A stretch of DNA of 64,000 nt from Pseudomonas gozinkensis (GTDB taxonomy: Bacteria; Pseudomonadota; Gammaproteobacteria; Pseudomonadales; Pseudomonadaceae). The notes beneath the pieces were generated by a model. The model was given only the letters and a program-made list of their open reading frames with translations. It was not told the DNA's origin and made no database searches. The translations under genes and the position numbers were made by a program. Below, one piece after another: positions 54,737 through 62,941 of this stretch; position 1 is the first letter of the stretch; every line of letters begins with the position of its first letter. The DNA lies in NCBI RefSeq assembly GCF_014863585.1, contig NZ_CP062253.1, positions 2,568,501 through 2,632,500 on the forward strand, given 5' to 3'.

Positions 54737-56344
54737 ATGCCCAGACTGCTAAGTAACAACGCGGTGCGGCTGTTAGAGGCCAGTCAGGAATCACTCGCAT
54801 TGGCCCTAATCTGCCTTGGTACGCCCAGTCGCGGAGAGCTTCGGGTGGAAAGCGCCCGATATTCGCCGGCAATAGGTCTTGTTGGCGCAGCAGCGGAGCA
54901 GGCCCTGGCGGCAATTATCGTGCAGGTTCGGGGTGAACAAGCAATGATGCTTTCCCCAACTCAGTTCAAAAGTGCACGGCAAATCCTTGGTGATGTGCGA
55001 GACCTCCTTCGAGCGCCTGTCCCAGCAGCTTCTTTTTTAACCGCTGGCGTAGCAGACGCAGCCGCGCATAGAACACTGGTGAATGAAGCAACCCAAGGAT
55101 TTTCACTTCTATTCACGCAGAGAGCTGCTGGTCTTCATGCTGGCTCAGGAGTATCCCGAGCCGTGACTCTGATGCAGGCGCTTAGGGTTCACTGCTTTCT
55201 GGAGCTTCTAGCGTCTTCTACCCGCATGCGACCTTACCTAGATCGCCTCCCCACTCCATTGGAAGATGTCATCGACCAGAATGTACTGGTAGACGATCTC
55301 ATACAAAAATTTCAACACGCGCAGGCACCTGGAGAGCGAGTAACTGCTTTGAGGTCTTTATTTTTGGTGCTTCCTGAGATGCCACCTGAAGCTCCAGAAT
55401 GGCTGGACGCATTTGATCGATCGGTTGTTTCACCGACAGCCGCAGACATCGCATTGCTTTTAGGGACGCTTCAAAATGCTGCTCCGATTAGATTCCAACG
55501 CATCAATCCAGGAGGTCAAGGGCTAAACGTTGTAGTGCGGCCGAATGACCCCAATGCTTTAGCGATTGCCCCACAGCATTTGCGCCGTGCTTTTGCTGAC
55601 ATTCCCGACCAATTCGCGGCAGATGTTGGTATCGCGAATGGCCGATTAAACGAAGGACGATTGGATCTTCCCCCCGAATCCTTCCTTCTCGATTTATGCC
55701 TTCTTGGGCCCGAACAGATACCGCATGTTTTGGGGCGGCCAAACCTCACTGCGCAGGAGGTATGGCCCTTCGTAGCTACGGCTCTGAGTCAACAGGGAAC
55801 GGAGCGCCCATACTGGTTCCTTGTTTCATTGGTCGACGATATTGGCCGTTTGATTGGACAACTGCGCCTAGCTGCTCGGGTATCAACGCAAGAATACTTA
55901 AAGCAGAAAGTATTGGCCGCTATAGATGCCCTGGAGGCAAGGAGACAAGAGCGCCCGTCACCCCCTGAAGCCGAATTGACGGCTTTCACAATCACTCAAT
56001 TCCAGCAGGCTGATCAAGTTCGTAATGATCTGTCGGCGGCCATAGAGCGTTCTGAGGGAACGGAACGGAAACCAGAGGAACCGGCAACTACGGCATTGAC
56101 GCGAGTTTGGGAGCGTGAAATCAATCCAGGACAAGCATTTGGAGTAGTGCTTGAAATCGGTTCTGATGTTGCCCGTTTGTACTGGTCTAAGCGTCTCGCT
56201 GAAGCCTCCACAGAGGTAGAAGACCGCCAGATGCTGATAGACATCCTACGAATCGGCGATTTGGTTGCCGCTAAAACTGCAGCAAGGAAGGCGCTTCGTC
56301 TCGCGGATATTATGACCTATGGCCCGCAAATTGAACTCGAATAG
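54737..56344 (+). CDS. Large uncharacterised protein of the accessory island
   Basis: 535 residues, ATG with GGCAGGATAAAG upstream. No catalytic motif, TM segment or named domain is recognised. The sequence is largely helical and rich in Ala/Leu, starting RLLEASQESLALALICLGTPSRGELRVESARYSPAIGLVGAAAEQALAAI. That pattern loosely recalls N-terminal HEPN-like or sensor helices of defence proteins, but I cannot support more. The C-terminal part (about 390-535) has further helices and an Arg-rich segment. It lies alone between the XRE gene (138 bp) and the nucleotide operon (448 bp), so whether it belongs to either is open. Confidence 0.7.
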   Translation: MPRLLSNNAVRLLEASQESLALALICLGTPSRGELRVESARYSPAIGLVGAAAEQALAAIIVQVRGEQAMMLSPTQFKSARQILGDVRDLLRAPVPAASFLTAGVADAAAHRTLVNEATQGFSLLFTQRAAGLHAGSGVSRAVTLMQALRVHCFLELLASSTRMRPYLDRLPTPLEDVIDQNVLVDDLIQKFQHAQAPGERVTALRSLFLVLPEMPPEAPEWLDAFDRSVVSPTAADIALLLGTLQNAAPIRFQRINPGGQGLNVVVRPNDPNALAIAPQHLRRAFADIPDQFAADVGIANGRLNEGRLDLPPESFLLDLCLLGPEQIPHVLGRPNLTAQEVWPFVATALSQQGTERPYWFLVSLVDDIGRLIGQLRLAARVSTQEYLKQKVLAAIDALEARRQERPSPPEAELTAFTITQFQQADQVRNDLSAAIERSEGTERKPEEPATTALTRVWEREINPGQAFGVVLEIGSDVARLYWSKRLAEASTEVEDRQMLIDILRIGDLVAAKTAARKALRLADIMTYGPQIELE

Positions 56345-56792
56345 AGTTCGTAGAGTTAGCTTCTAGACACCGTATTGCGGTCGTTTCTTAGGACACTCTC
56401 ATAGGGGACATGCGCGAATTGAGTTTGCGATGAATTGTAATCGGCCAGGTTTTTCTCGCATAACCACTCCAAAAAATCGAATACATCTAGGCGTCACCAA
56501 GATGCCGATGGGCTTAGGAATCCCTTGCTCTTGCCCCTTACATTCGCGTTTTGGCTGCATCATAGAAATTCTGAAATTGAGGTGATGCAGGGCGCCACTT
56601 CTGAAGTCTGATTCCATTATTAGTGTCAGCGATGAAAGCGCTGGGCCAGGCGTGATACAGGATCGCTTTCCAGATACATAAATTCGCCGGATGGATTCTT
56701 GCCGGATCTGTGTGGAAAAAAACATATGAACTTAGCCGGGCCAGCTACGCTTTAGCGTGATATTGAATTCGCAAGACAGGGATTGTCATCAC
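56345..56792. other. 448-bp intergenic region before the nucleotide-metabolism operon
   Basis: No gene is recognised. ACGCT-TT-AGCGT (56747-56758) is a small dyad 35 bp upstream of the kinase start. The operon promoter is expected in the A-rich stretch 56714-56730, but boxes are not certain. Confidence 0.4.
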
Positions 56793-57332
56793 ATGAAGCG
56801 ACTACTTCTTTTAAGCGGCCCGATAGCCAGTGGCAAGACTTCAGTGTCTGCCTCGCTACAAGAGCGCCATGGGTTTGTTTCCATCAGTAGTGGCACCTTT
56901 CTGCGGGCTCAGTTGGTTGCCCGAAATGAGCCACTTGATCGTAGTAATCTCCAAGAACTCGGTGACTCCCTAGACAGGGCCACTGATTTTTCCTGGCTCA
57001 TTGAGTCTGTCGCAAGTCCAGCCATCGAAGCCCGACCAGATGTTGATAACTGGCTCCTGGATGCAGTTCGGAAACACCGGCAAGTGGAGTTGTTCAGGCT
57101 CCGTTTCGGGGATGTGGTGAGGCACGTGCACATTGTCGCGCCAGAGTCTGTTCTGGAGCAGAGATACGCTGCACGTGGTGCAGCTCTTCTTGATGAGTAT
57201 CAAGTGAGCGTACAGCACCCTAACGAGCAGAGCGCTCGTTCGCTTGCAGGTTTTGCGGACAAAGTTCTAGACACTCAACAACACACCTCATCGGAAGTTG
57301 CAGATCAGATAATAGGCATCTGGGAGAAGTAG
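56793..57332 (+). CDS. P-loop nucleotide/nucleoside kinase-like protein
   Basis: 179 residues from MKRLLLLSGPIASGKTSVSASL; the ATG at 56793 is preferred because a longer form (GTG at 56757) only adds an unrelated leader. Walker A is GPIASGKT (9-16). GFVSISSGTFLRAQL resembles the substrate-binding segment of AAA_18/adenylate-kinase-like enzymes, and HVHIVAPESVLEQRYAARG gives the lid-like Arg region. The substrate could be a nucleoside or nucleotide. It is the first gene of a four-gene operon and lies three bases from the next gene, whose N-terminus is a second copy of the same fold. Confidence 0.85.
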   Translation: MKRLLLLSGPIASGKTSVSASLQERHGFVSISSGTFLRAQLVARNEPLDRSNLQELGDSLDRATDFSWLIESVASPAIEARPDVDNWLLDAVRKHRQVELFRLRFGDVVRHVHIVAPESVLEQRYAARGAALLDEYQVSVQHPNEQSARSLAGFADKVLDTQQHTSSEVADQIIGIWEK

Positions 57333-57335
57333 CGC

Positions 57336-59015
57336 ATGGAAACTCGGCAGATTGTAGTGATCAGTGGCAAGACCTGTAGCGGCAAGAGTGGATTAGCCAA
57401 TTTGTTGGAAAGGCAGTTTGGCTTCGCCGTGGTTTGTGATCGTCGAGCCATTGAAGATGTCGAGTGGCGCCTTCGAATGGATCAGCCGGACATTCTTGAT
57501 CGGCGACGTGATTTGGATCAGGGAACGCATGAGCAGTGGATGCTTCTGGAAACCCAGGCGATGTGCGCGAGTGAGGGCGATGATCGACCATTAGTCGTTG
57601 ATCACCTTGATACGCTGGCCCAGGTGCTGCAGTTTCGACAGGCTTTCGGTGCCAACCTGGTACATGTGCACCTCTACGCTAGCGATCCCACGCTTCAGGG
57701 GCGTTACGCCAAGCGTATTGAAGGGCAAACCAGCCCTCCAGCCTACGAGGATGTGAATCAGCTCAAGGATCCGGATGAGATCGAAGCGCTCAAACAGGAT
57801 GCAGACGTTCGCATCTACACCGAACGCTCAGATTCCGAGGACACATTGGTGCGGGTCGCCGCTCGCTTGCATCTCTTCACACCGCCTGAAATTCGATGTG
57901 TAGATGTTCTCATTGGCGGTCAGTACGGAAGCGAGGGCAAAGGCAATATCGTCGCTTACCTGGCCCGCGAGTACGATGTCATGGTTCGCGTCGGTGGCCC
58001 CAACGCTGGGCACACCGTGGCGAGTGCCGCCGGTACGTTTACCTATCATCATCTTCCCTCAGGGTCGCGTGAAGTGACTGCACGACTACTCCTTGGCCCT
58101 GGCATGACTATCAGGTTGCCGGGGCTTTTGAAGGAGATTGAAGCTTGCGGTATCGGCGTAGACCGGTTGTTCATCGATCCTCAAGCAACCATTATTGAAG
58201 ATGAAGACATCGAGACGGAGAAGGAGGGGCATCTGGTGTCAACCATCGCCTCTACTGGAAGCGGAAGTGGGGCAGCGGCTGCGCGGCGTATTCTGAGCAG
58301 AGGTAAAAAGATAAGGCTCGCGCGGGATGTTGATGAGCTTCGCCCTTACGTGGGGATGCCTGGAAAATATCACGGATGCACATCAGACAGGCTGGAAGAG
58401 GCCTACCGCAACGGTAACTCCATTCTGCTGGAAGGAACCCAGGGGAGCGGACTGAGTATTTTCCACGGTGACTATCCGCATGTGACGTCCAGGGACACGA
58501 ATGTTGCAGGATGCCTCGCTGAAGCGGGGATATCACCCAGCAGAATTCGCAAGATCCTTATGGTCATTCGACCTATGCCTATCCGCGTCGGCGATCCGGA
58601 TGGGGATCAGGGACACACTTCTGGGACGCTCAAGCATCCGACGACTTTCGACGACATTGCGAAGTTCGCATGTCTCGAAGCGGACGCTTTGAACGCTGCC
58701 GAGAAAACCTCCACCACTCACCGTAACCGTAAAGTTGGCTGGTTCGAATGGGATCAGTTTCGCAAAGCCTGCGCGCTGAATGCCCCGACTGACATCGTTC
58801 TGACTTTTGCAGATTACCTCAAGTCGACGAATCGTAATGCTCGTCGGTTCGAGCAGCTTGATTCTGACACGATCAAATTCGTGGAGGAGCTTGAGCGAGT
58901 GTCTCAAGCACCTGTCTCGCTGATTAACACTCGCTTTACCAGAGACCCGGATCCCAGCGATTTACGTTCGCTGATTGATCGGCGCAACTGGACGGCGCGT
59001 TCTGGCAGGAGATAA
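57336..59015 (+). CDS. Fusion of P-loop kinase and PurZ/archaeal-type adenylosuccinate-synthetase-like domain
   Basis: 559 residues. Residues 1-180 are a P-loop kinase (Walker A GKTCSGKS, 11-18; Arg-containing lid near 120-130). Residues 187-559 resemble adenylosuccinate synthetase: GGQYGSEGKGN (194-204), GGPNAGHTV (220-228; His226 equals the catalytic His41), EGTQGSGLS (366-374), TTHRNRKVGW (460-469) and TFAD (490-493). The catalytic Asp of GDEGKGK is Ser199, and Lys of the guanine-reading TKxD motif is Phe491. Both changes point away from housekeeping PurA, which joins IMP and Asp using GTP. The domain is shorter than E. coli PurA (about 370 against 432). It probably ligates aspartate to a purine nucleotide with a different substrate or donor; this is inference. 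Confidence 0.85.
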   Translation: METRQIVVISGKTCSGKSGLANLLERQFGFAVVCDRRAIEDVEWRLRMDQPDILDRRRDLDQGTHEQWMLLETQAMCASEGDDRPLVVDHLDTLAQVLQFRQAFGANLVHVHLYASDPTLQGRYAKRIEGQTSPPAYEDVNQLKDPDEIEALKQDADVRIYTERSDSEDTLVRVAARLHLFTPPEIRCVDVLIGGQYGSEGKGNIVAYLAREYDVMVRVGGPNAGHTVASAAGTFTYHHLPSGSREVTARLLLGPGMTIRLPGLLKEIEACGIGVDRLFIDPQATIIEDEDIETEKEGHLVSTIASTGSGSGAAAARRILSRGKKIRLARDVDELRPYVGMPGKYHGCTSDRLEEAYRNGNSILLEGTQGSGLSIFHGDYPHVTSRDTNVAGCLAEAGISPSRIRKILMVIRPMPIRVGDPDGDQGHTSGTLKHPTTFDDIAKFACLEADALNAAEKTSTTHRNRKVGWFEWDQFRKACALNAPTDIVLTFADYLKSTNRNARRFEQLDSDTIKFVEELERVSQAPVSLINTRFTRDPDPSDLRSLIDRRNWTARSGRR

Positions 59016-59018
59016 CAG

Positions 59019-59669
59019 ATGGATCTAAACAAGCTAATCGAGCTTTATCCTCGGGTTTACCATATGGCTGAGCGCGGAGCTTGGGACAGTATTCGTACCC
59101 AAGGGCTGATGAGCGCAACGGCAGTCCTTGATCATCTCGCCATCGAAGGGGATGACCGCGCCCGGTTCGAGAGCGAGCACCGTAACCAGAAGATGGATGT
59201 GAGGGCAGGGCACCCTTCCAACATTGTGCTTCGTGATCAAAAGCCCATGCCTGAGGGCAGACTGATACAGGCCCTCACGGATGGGACAACACCGCGACAG
59301 TGGTATGAGTTGATCAACCACAAGGTCTTCTTTTGGGCAGAGGAGCATAGACTGCATCGACTGCTCGGCGCTCGCGATTACCGCAGGCTCGAACATGATG
59401 TCCTGACGCTGAATTCGGCGACTTTCATCCCGGCGTATGCCCAAGCCATTTGGCTGTGTCATATGAACTCAGGCAATACTTGGCCTATGCCGCATCGTCG
59501 CGGCACAGAGATCTTCCGTAGAATTCCGGATTATCCTGTAGGGCGTTCAGGCAAACCGATCAAAGCGGTGGTCGAGTTGGTTGTTGATTACTCCGTCCCC
59601 AACATTGCTGAGTATGTGGTGGAAGTTCGGCGAATGCGGGGTAGTGAGGTCTTGGAGGTCATTGGTTAG
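59019..59669 (+). CDS. DUF7002-family protein
   Basis: 216 residues, ATG three bases after the previous stop and preceded by AGGAG. It matches DUF7002 across its length: YPRVYHMAERGAWDSIRTQGLMSATAVLDHL near the start, VLRDQKPMPEGRLIQAL, NHKVFFWAEEHRLHRLLGARDYR and the C-terminal VELVVDYSVPNIAEYVVEVRR. The function is not known. The opening YHMAExGxWxSIxxxGLxS looks like the NAD-binding start of DarT/ART-like folds, which would fit with a Nudix partner, but this is only a pattern resemblance. Confidence 0.85.
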   Translation: MDLNKLIELYPRVYHMAERGAWDSIRTQGLMSATAVLDHLAIEGDDRARFESEHRNQKMDVRAGHPSNIVLRDQKPMPEGRLIQALTDGTTPRQWYELINHKVFFWAEEHRLHRLLGARDYRRLEHDVLTLNSATFIPAYAQAIWLCHMNSGNTWPMPHRRGTEIFRRIPDYPVGRSGKPIKAVVELVVDYSVPNIAEYVVEVRRMRGSEVLEVIG

Positions 59670-59690
59670 TGCTCATCAATCGGGGGACTC

Positions 59691-60152
59691 ATGCCACGAC
59701 GCCGTTTAGCCTCACGCATATTGTTGATCAGCCCGGATCATCGACTGCTGCTTTTCAAGATCAATTACAAGACCGGTGCTTTGGCGGGGATGAGCTACTG
59801 GGCGACACCTGGCGGACAACTCAGACGGGATGAGTCTTTTGAGGAGGCGGCAGTGCGCGAGCTCCAGGAAGAGACCGGTGTTGATGTCCAATCCGTTGGC
59901 TCATGCATCGCACGCAGAGAGTTCCTATGGCAAATGCCCGATGGGGAGCCTGTGCTCGCGGTCGAGAAGTACTACGCGGTGTATGCCCGCACCGAGAAGT
60001 GCTCCTCTGCCGCATGGAGTGATCAGGAGCGCAGCGTCGTGTGTGAAGTGAGGTGGTGGTCGGAAACAGAACTGTCGAGGTGTGACGAGGATATTTACCC
60101 ACCGGATCTGACGAGTCTGTTCGCCGAGGCATTGCTCACCGGCGGTGGGTGA
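59691..60152 (+). CDS. Nudix hydrolase
   Basis: 153 residues. The Nudix box GGQLRRDESFEEAAVRELQEETGV (about 43-66) fits G-x5-E-x7-REUxEExGU exactly. It binds Mg and hydrolyses nucleoside diphosphates linked to another group (NTPs, ADP-ribose, NADH, caps). It is the last gene of the operon, 21 bp after DUF7002, followed by a shared terminator. It may supply a nucleotide monophosphate or remove a toxic product of the synthetase-like enzyme; that is a guess. Confidence 0.92.
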   Translation: MPRRRLASRILLISPDHRLLLFKINYKTGALAGMSYWATPGGQLRRDESFEEAAVRELQEETGVDVQSVGSCIARREFLWQMPDGEPVLAVEKYYAVYARTEKCSSAAWSDQERSVVCEVRWWSETELSRCDEDIYPPDLTSLFAEALLTGGG

Positions 60153-60195
60153 ACCCAGCGAATCACCTCGATCAGTCGATTTGCCTAAGGTCAGG

Positions 60196-60223
60196 CGCTT
60201 GAAGTGTTGGGGGCCTTCAAGCG
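60196..60223. terminator. Bidirectional hairpin between the two defence-type operons
   Basis: CGCTTGAAG (60196-60204) pairs perfectly with CTTCAAGCG (60215-60223) around a 10-base loop. It lies 43 bp after the Nudix stop and directly before the effector stop of the convergent CBASS operon. Confidence 0.7.
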
Positions 60224-60226
60224 AAC

Positions 60227-60754
60227 TTAACGCTGAAAATTCTCCGCCTTATCGACTGCTTGCTGATATGCGTTTCGGGCAAACGGGGCAAAAAAGAAAA
60301 GCAGGGCCGAGGCGATGAAGAAAAAGATGCCGCCGACCCATGCGGCGTCAGTAGCAGTCTTAAGTGCTTCCAATGCGCTCCCCGAGGCCTTTATTTTATG
60401 TTGAGCTATCAGGCAATCTGCTTGGTAGCTCGATAGAAGCCGGCAGTCTGTCTGATCCAAGAAGCGGTGGGTAACCGCCTCAAACTTGTATTTGTCGGAA
60501 TATGCATCAATTTCTTTGTCGTACAGCGTCACTGCGGTTTGCGACGCACCGATCAGCCAGATGGTGAGACACACCGTCCCTGCTTTGAATAATCCCGAGT
60601 AAGTGGAAGAGTCAAAGATCTTGAGGAAGAGGATTTTGCCGCCTGCGCTTGGATTTGCCGTGTGGGTGAATTCAATATCTACTGCGGTTTTTTGCTTGTG
60701 CTGCGCACCCATGCTTTTTCTCATGTTGAAGTAAGTTGAAATCGATGACAGCAA
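60227..60754 (-). CDS. Probable CBASS two-TM effector
   Basis: Up to 175 residues; the start is unclear (TTG at 60754, or ATG at 60724 or 60712). Two TM segments lie at about 54-78 and 138-158 with a 60-residue soluble loop between them containing three Cys. No known effector domain is recognised. Its position, ten bases after the Cap3 gene in the same direction, and its membrane topology fit a membrane-disrupting CBASS effector triggered by the cyclic nucleotide. The assignment rests on context. Confidence 0.65.
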   Translation of the reverse strand: MLSSISTYFNMRKSMGAQHKQKTAVDIEFTHTANPSAGGKILFLKIFDSSTYSGLFKAGTVCLTIWLIGASQTAVTLYDKEIDAYSDKYKFEAVTHRFLDQTDCRLLSSYQADCLIAQHKIKASGSALEALKTATDAAWVGGIFFFIASALLFFFAPFARNAYQQAVDKAENFQR

Positions 60755-60763
60755 GACAGTCTT

Positions 60764-61225
60764 TCATTCGCCACTAGTCAGCGGTACAGCATTCTGGTCA
60801 GTGTGATAAGCCGCAAAAATTTTCGCACGCTCTCCTACAATCAAGAAGAGCAGAGGTTTATTCAGGGTCGAGCCGAGCTTCGCCCATTCCGTGTAATCAA
60901 TTCCAGAAGGCGATGGGTTCAATTGTGGATGAGTGTGCCAGTCGCCGAGGTAATCAACACGACCCTGGCTTTCTTTCCACGCCTTCGTCACGGCAAGCTG
61001 ATGACCTGGATCCAGGCGTTCAAAGCTGATGCGTGAACACTTGTCCAAAGGCATTGGCACGGTCGCGTAAAGGACATGAAGATGCTGGCCCGATCTGTAT
61101 CCCATCAGCGTGCCTCCGGCTTCTTGTTTCTTTCTACTGTCCTGGCGGTAAGCACAGATCACGTCGAGCACACTGCTCTCGACGAGAATGTACAACTCAG
61201 GCAACTCGGGGGCCGTCAGGATCAT
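60764..61225 (-). CDS. cap3: CBASS Cap3-like JAB/JAMM isopeptidase
   Basis: 153 residues from the ATG that overlaps the Cap2 stop (ATGA) with GGA eight bases upstream; an ATG four codons earlier is possible. JAMM site: Glu in KKQEAGGTLMG, then GDWHTHPQLNPSPSGID, an exact HxHP-x6-S-x2-D zinc motif. Cap3 removes the CD-NTase from the conjugates made by Cap2, limiting activation. It is the third gene of a type II CBASS operon. Confidence 0.92.
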   Translation of the reverse strand: MILTAPELPELYILVESSVLDVICAYRQDSRKKQEAGGTLMGYRSGQHLHVLYATVPMPLDKCSRISFERLDPGHQLAVTKAWKESQGRVDYLGDWHTHPQLNPSPSGIDYTEWAKLGSTLNKPLLFLIVGERAKIFAAYHTDQNAVPLTSGE

Positions 61226-62940
61226 TTCGTTCCGCATGCAGGGCAGCCACTCAACGGAGTGATGTCTTGGTTCTTTATTTTGTAGGTGTCTGCGTTTTCC
61301 ACTGCCCGGGTTCGAAACCTTGGGCTTGGGCTGCCGTTCTTTTTCCAGTCAATCAACATGTCCGTGACAAGGGCAGCAGCGGACAGCGATGCAGACACGG
61401 CGTACGGCGTAAAATGTTGGCAGGCGCGAAAGCCTTTCTCCACTTCGTGCTTGAGTACTTGGAACCGCTCTGCCATTTCGCTTCCGGGCTCGTACCGCCG
61501 CAAGCAGCGAAAGCATCCGTGTTTCAATGAGTCCGTCCACAAGGCTTGAACACATTCGCCATTACCTTTGATCCATGCATGCAAGATAGGCGGGAATGCC
61601 GCGTCATTGCTGATGCGTAGCGCATTCAACATTTCTGAGAGAGGCTCCTCGCCGGTCGCATTGATGAGCAGATCAAAGCTGGTGTAATCGAGCTTCGGTG
61701 TAATCGCAATGGGACGCGACTCGATAGTGCTGTAGGGAAACTGCAGATCAAGTTCATCCTTGAGCGCCTGAGATTTTCGCTTGAGCAGCGCGTTGAACCC
61801 AAGAGCGTGGCGACCTATATTGTCCGGCTGAAGTAATTGATTGTCGATCAGCATGAGCACGCCGCCGTCTGTTCCAGCGCCCAGTCGAGTCATCGCTTGA
61901 GCGACATAACCACCAATCGATCCGCAACCAAGGAGAGCGATTTTCAGCCCGGCCAACCCCTTTTTCAGTGAACCGGCCAGGTTTCGCGTGTGCACAAACT
62001 CGGAACTGAGATCTGTGGTGTACAGGCGAACTATTTTGTCGGAACCACCGAATCCATGAAGGTATTGACGGTACGCCTTCCCGGCCAATCGGCGGCTGCC
62101 GGCAGTCCCTTTGGTGGTTGCTTTAGTGATGTAGCGCCGGTTCACGGTAAAGCCGAAACCGATCCAACCCACCGGTGAATCGATGAGGATGTAAATACGG
62201 CTGGAATCCAAGATCGATTTGTCAGATTCGATCCTTTTCTGAATTGCAGCGTAGAGAGAGCTGTCCCACGTTTTTAGCCAGCTTAAGGTCTCTTTCACCG
62301 ACCAAGGCAGTGCTGATGACGCAACTGGCGCGGCAGTTGTTCTGAAAAGCCAGCAGCATCGTGCCTCCAGCGGTTGTGCAGTGGCCCCCCAAGAAAGTGC
62401 CATGCGATCCACCGCAGCCTTATTGGTGGTAACGATGTCGCCAAATGGGGCTCTGGGTGACAGCCTGTAAACCTGCGCCTCATTAGCGTCTGATGACAAC
62501 TCAGATAAGCCAATTGGGAGCACTGTCCCGGCACTCGACCCAGTCCAATACGACTGAAACTCTATTTGAATATCCGCTTCACTTTGAGCTGGGTTGCTAA
62601 TGAGTTGGTCGATCAGGCTGGTAGCTTGCTGCAAGCAAAACGCGACGGCTCCAGCCGGGTTGTATCGATCAAGCACCACGGAGCCTTCGGCCAGGTAGCA
62701 GAAATCACCTCCAACGATTCCATGCGCCATTCGGGCCGGCAAAAAGGAGGGCTTTTCCGTAATACGGATTTTCGGGTAGACAAGAAAATCCCAGTCGGCA
62801 ATCGCAAGTTCGACTGGAACCAGCCCGGCGATGGACTTTAACGTACCAAGAAATCGGCGAACCCCATTCTTGGTGGGACGGGCTTTGAAGCCCAGTCCAT
62901 GCAGGTAGCGAAGCACATCGCCAAGGCCTTCGAATTCCAT
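61222..62940 (-). CDS. cap2: CBASS Cap2-like E1-E2 fusion (ubiquitin-transferase-like)
   Basis: 572 residues from the ATG at 62940, one base after the CD-NTase stop; a start at 62967 would add nine. The N-terminal E2-like domain (about 1-150) has GIVGGDFCYLAEGSVVLDRYNPAG with its probable catalytic Cys (about 81). The C-terminal E1/ThiF domain has LKIALLGCGSIGGYVAQ (nucleotide loop, about 333-348), LIDNQLLQPDNIGRHALG, and paired CxxC zinc sites in GCFRCLRR and GCPACG near the C-terminus. It conjugates the CD-NTase C-terminus to targets, priming the system. Confidence 0.92.
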   Translation of the reverse strand: MEFEGLGDVLRYLHGLGFKARPTKNGVRRFLGTLKSIAGLVPVELAIADWDFLVYPKIRITEKPSFLPARMAHGIVGGDFCYLAEGSVVLDRYNPAGAVAFCLQQATSLIDQLISNPAQSEADIQIEFQSYWTGSSAGTVLPIGLSELSSDANEAQVYRLSPRAPFGDIVTTNKAAVDRMALSWGATAQPLEARCCWLFRTTAAPVASSALPWSVKETLSWLKTWDSSLYAAIQKRIESDKSILDSSRIYILIDSPVGWIGFGFTVNRRYITKATTKGTAGSRRLAGKAYRQYLHGFGGSDKIVRLYTTDLSSEFVHTRNLAGSLKKGLAGLKIALLGCGSIGGYVAQAMTRLGAGTDGGVLMLIDNQLLQPDNIGRHALGFNALLKRKSQALKDELDLQFPYSTIESRPIAITPKLDYTSFDLLINATGEEPLSEMLNALRISNDAAFPPILHAWIKGNGECVQALWTDSLKHGCFRCLRRYEPGSEMAERFQVLKHEVEKGFRACQHFTPYAVSASLSAAALVTDMLIDWKKNGSPSPRFRTRAVENADTYKIKNQDITPLSGCPACGTK

Positions 62941-62941
62941 A

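Noticed and set aside
56399..56725. Possible small minus-strand gene in the gap before the nucleotide operon
   Set aside because: About 108 codons with no domain, no clear ribosome site and unusual composition; not enough support.
57336..59015. Housekeeping purA
   Set aside because: N-terminal kinase fusion, short ligase domain, Ser at the catalytic Asp position and accessory context argue against the core purine enzyme.
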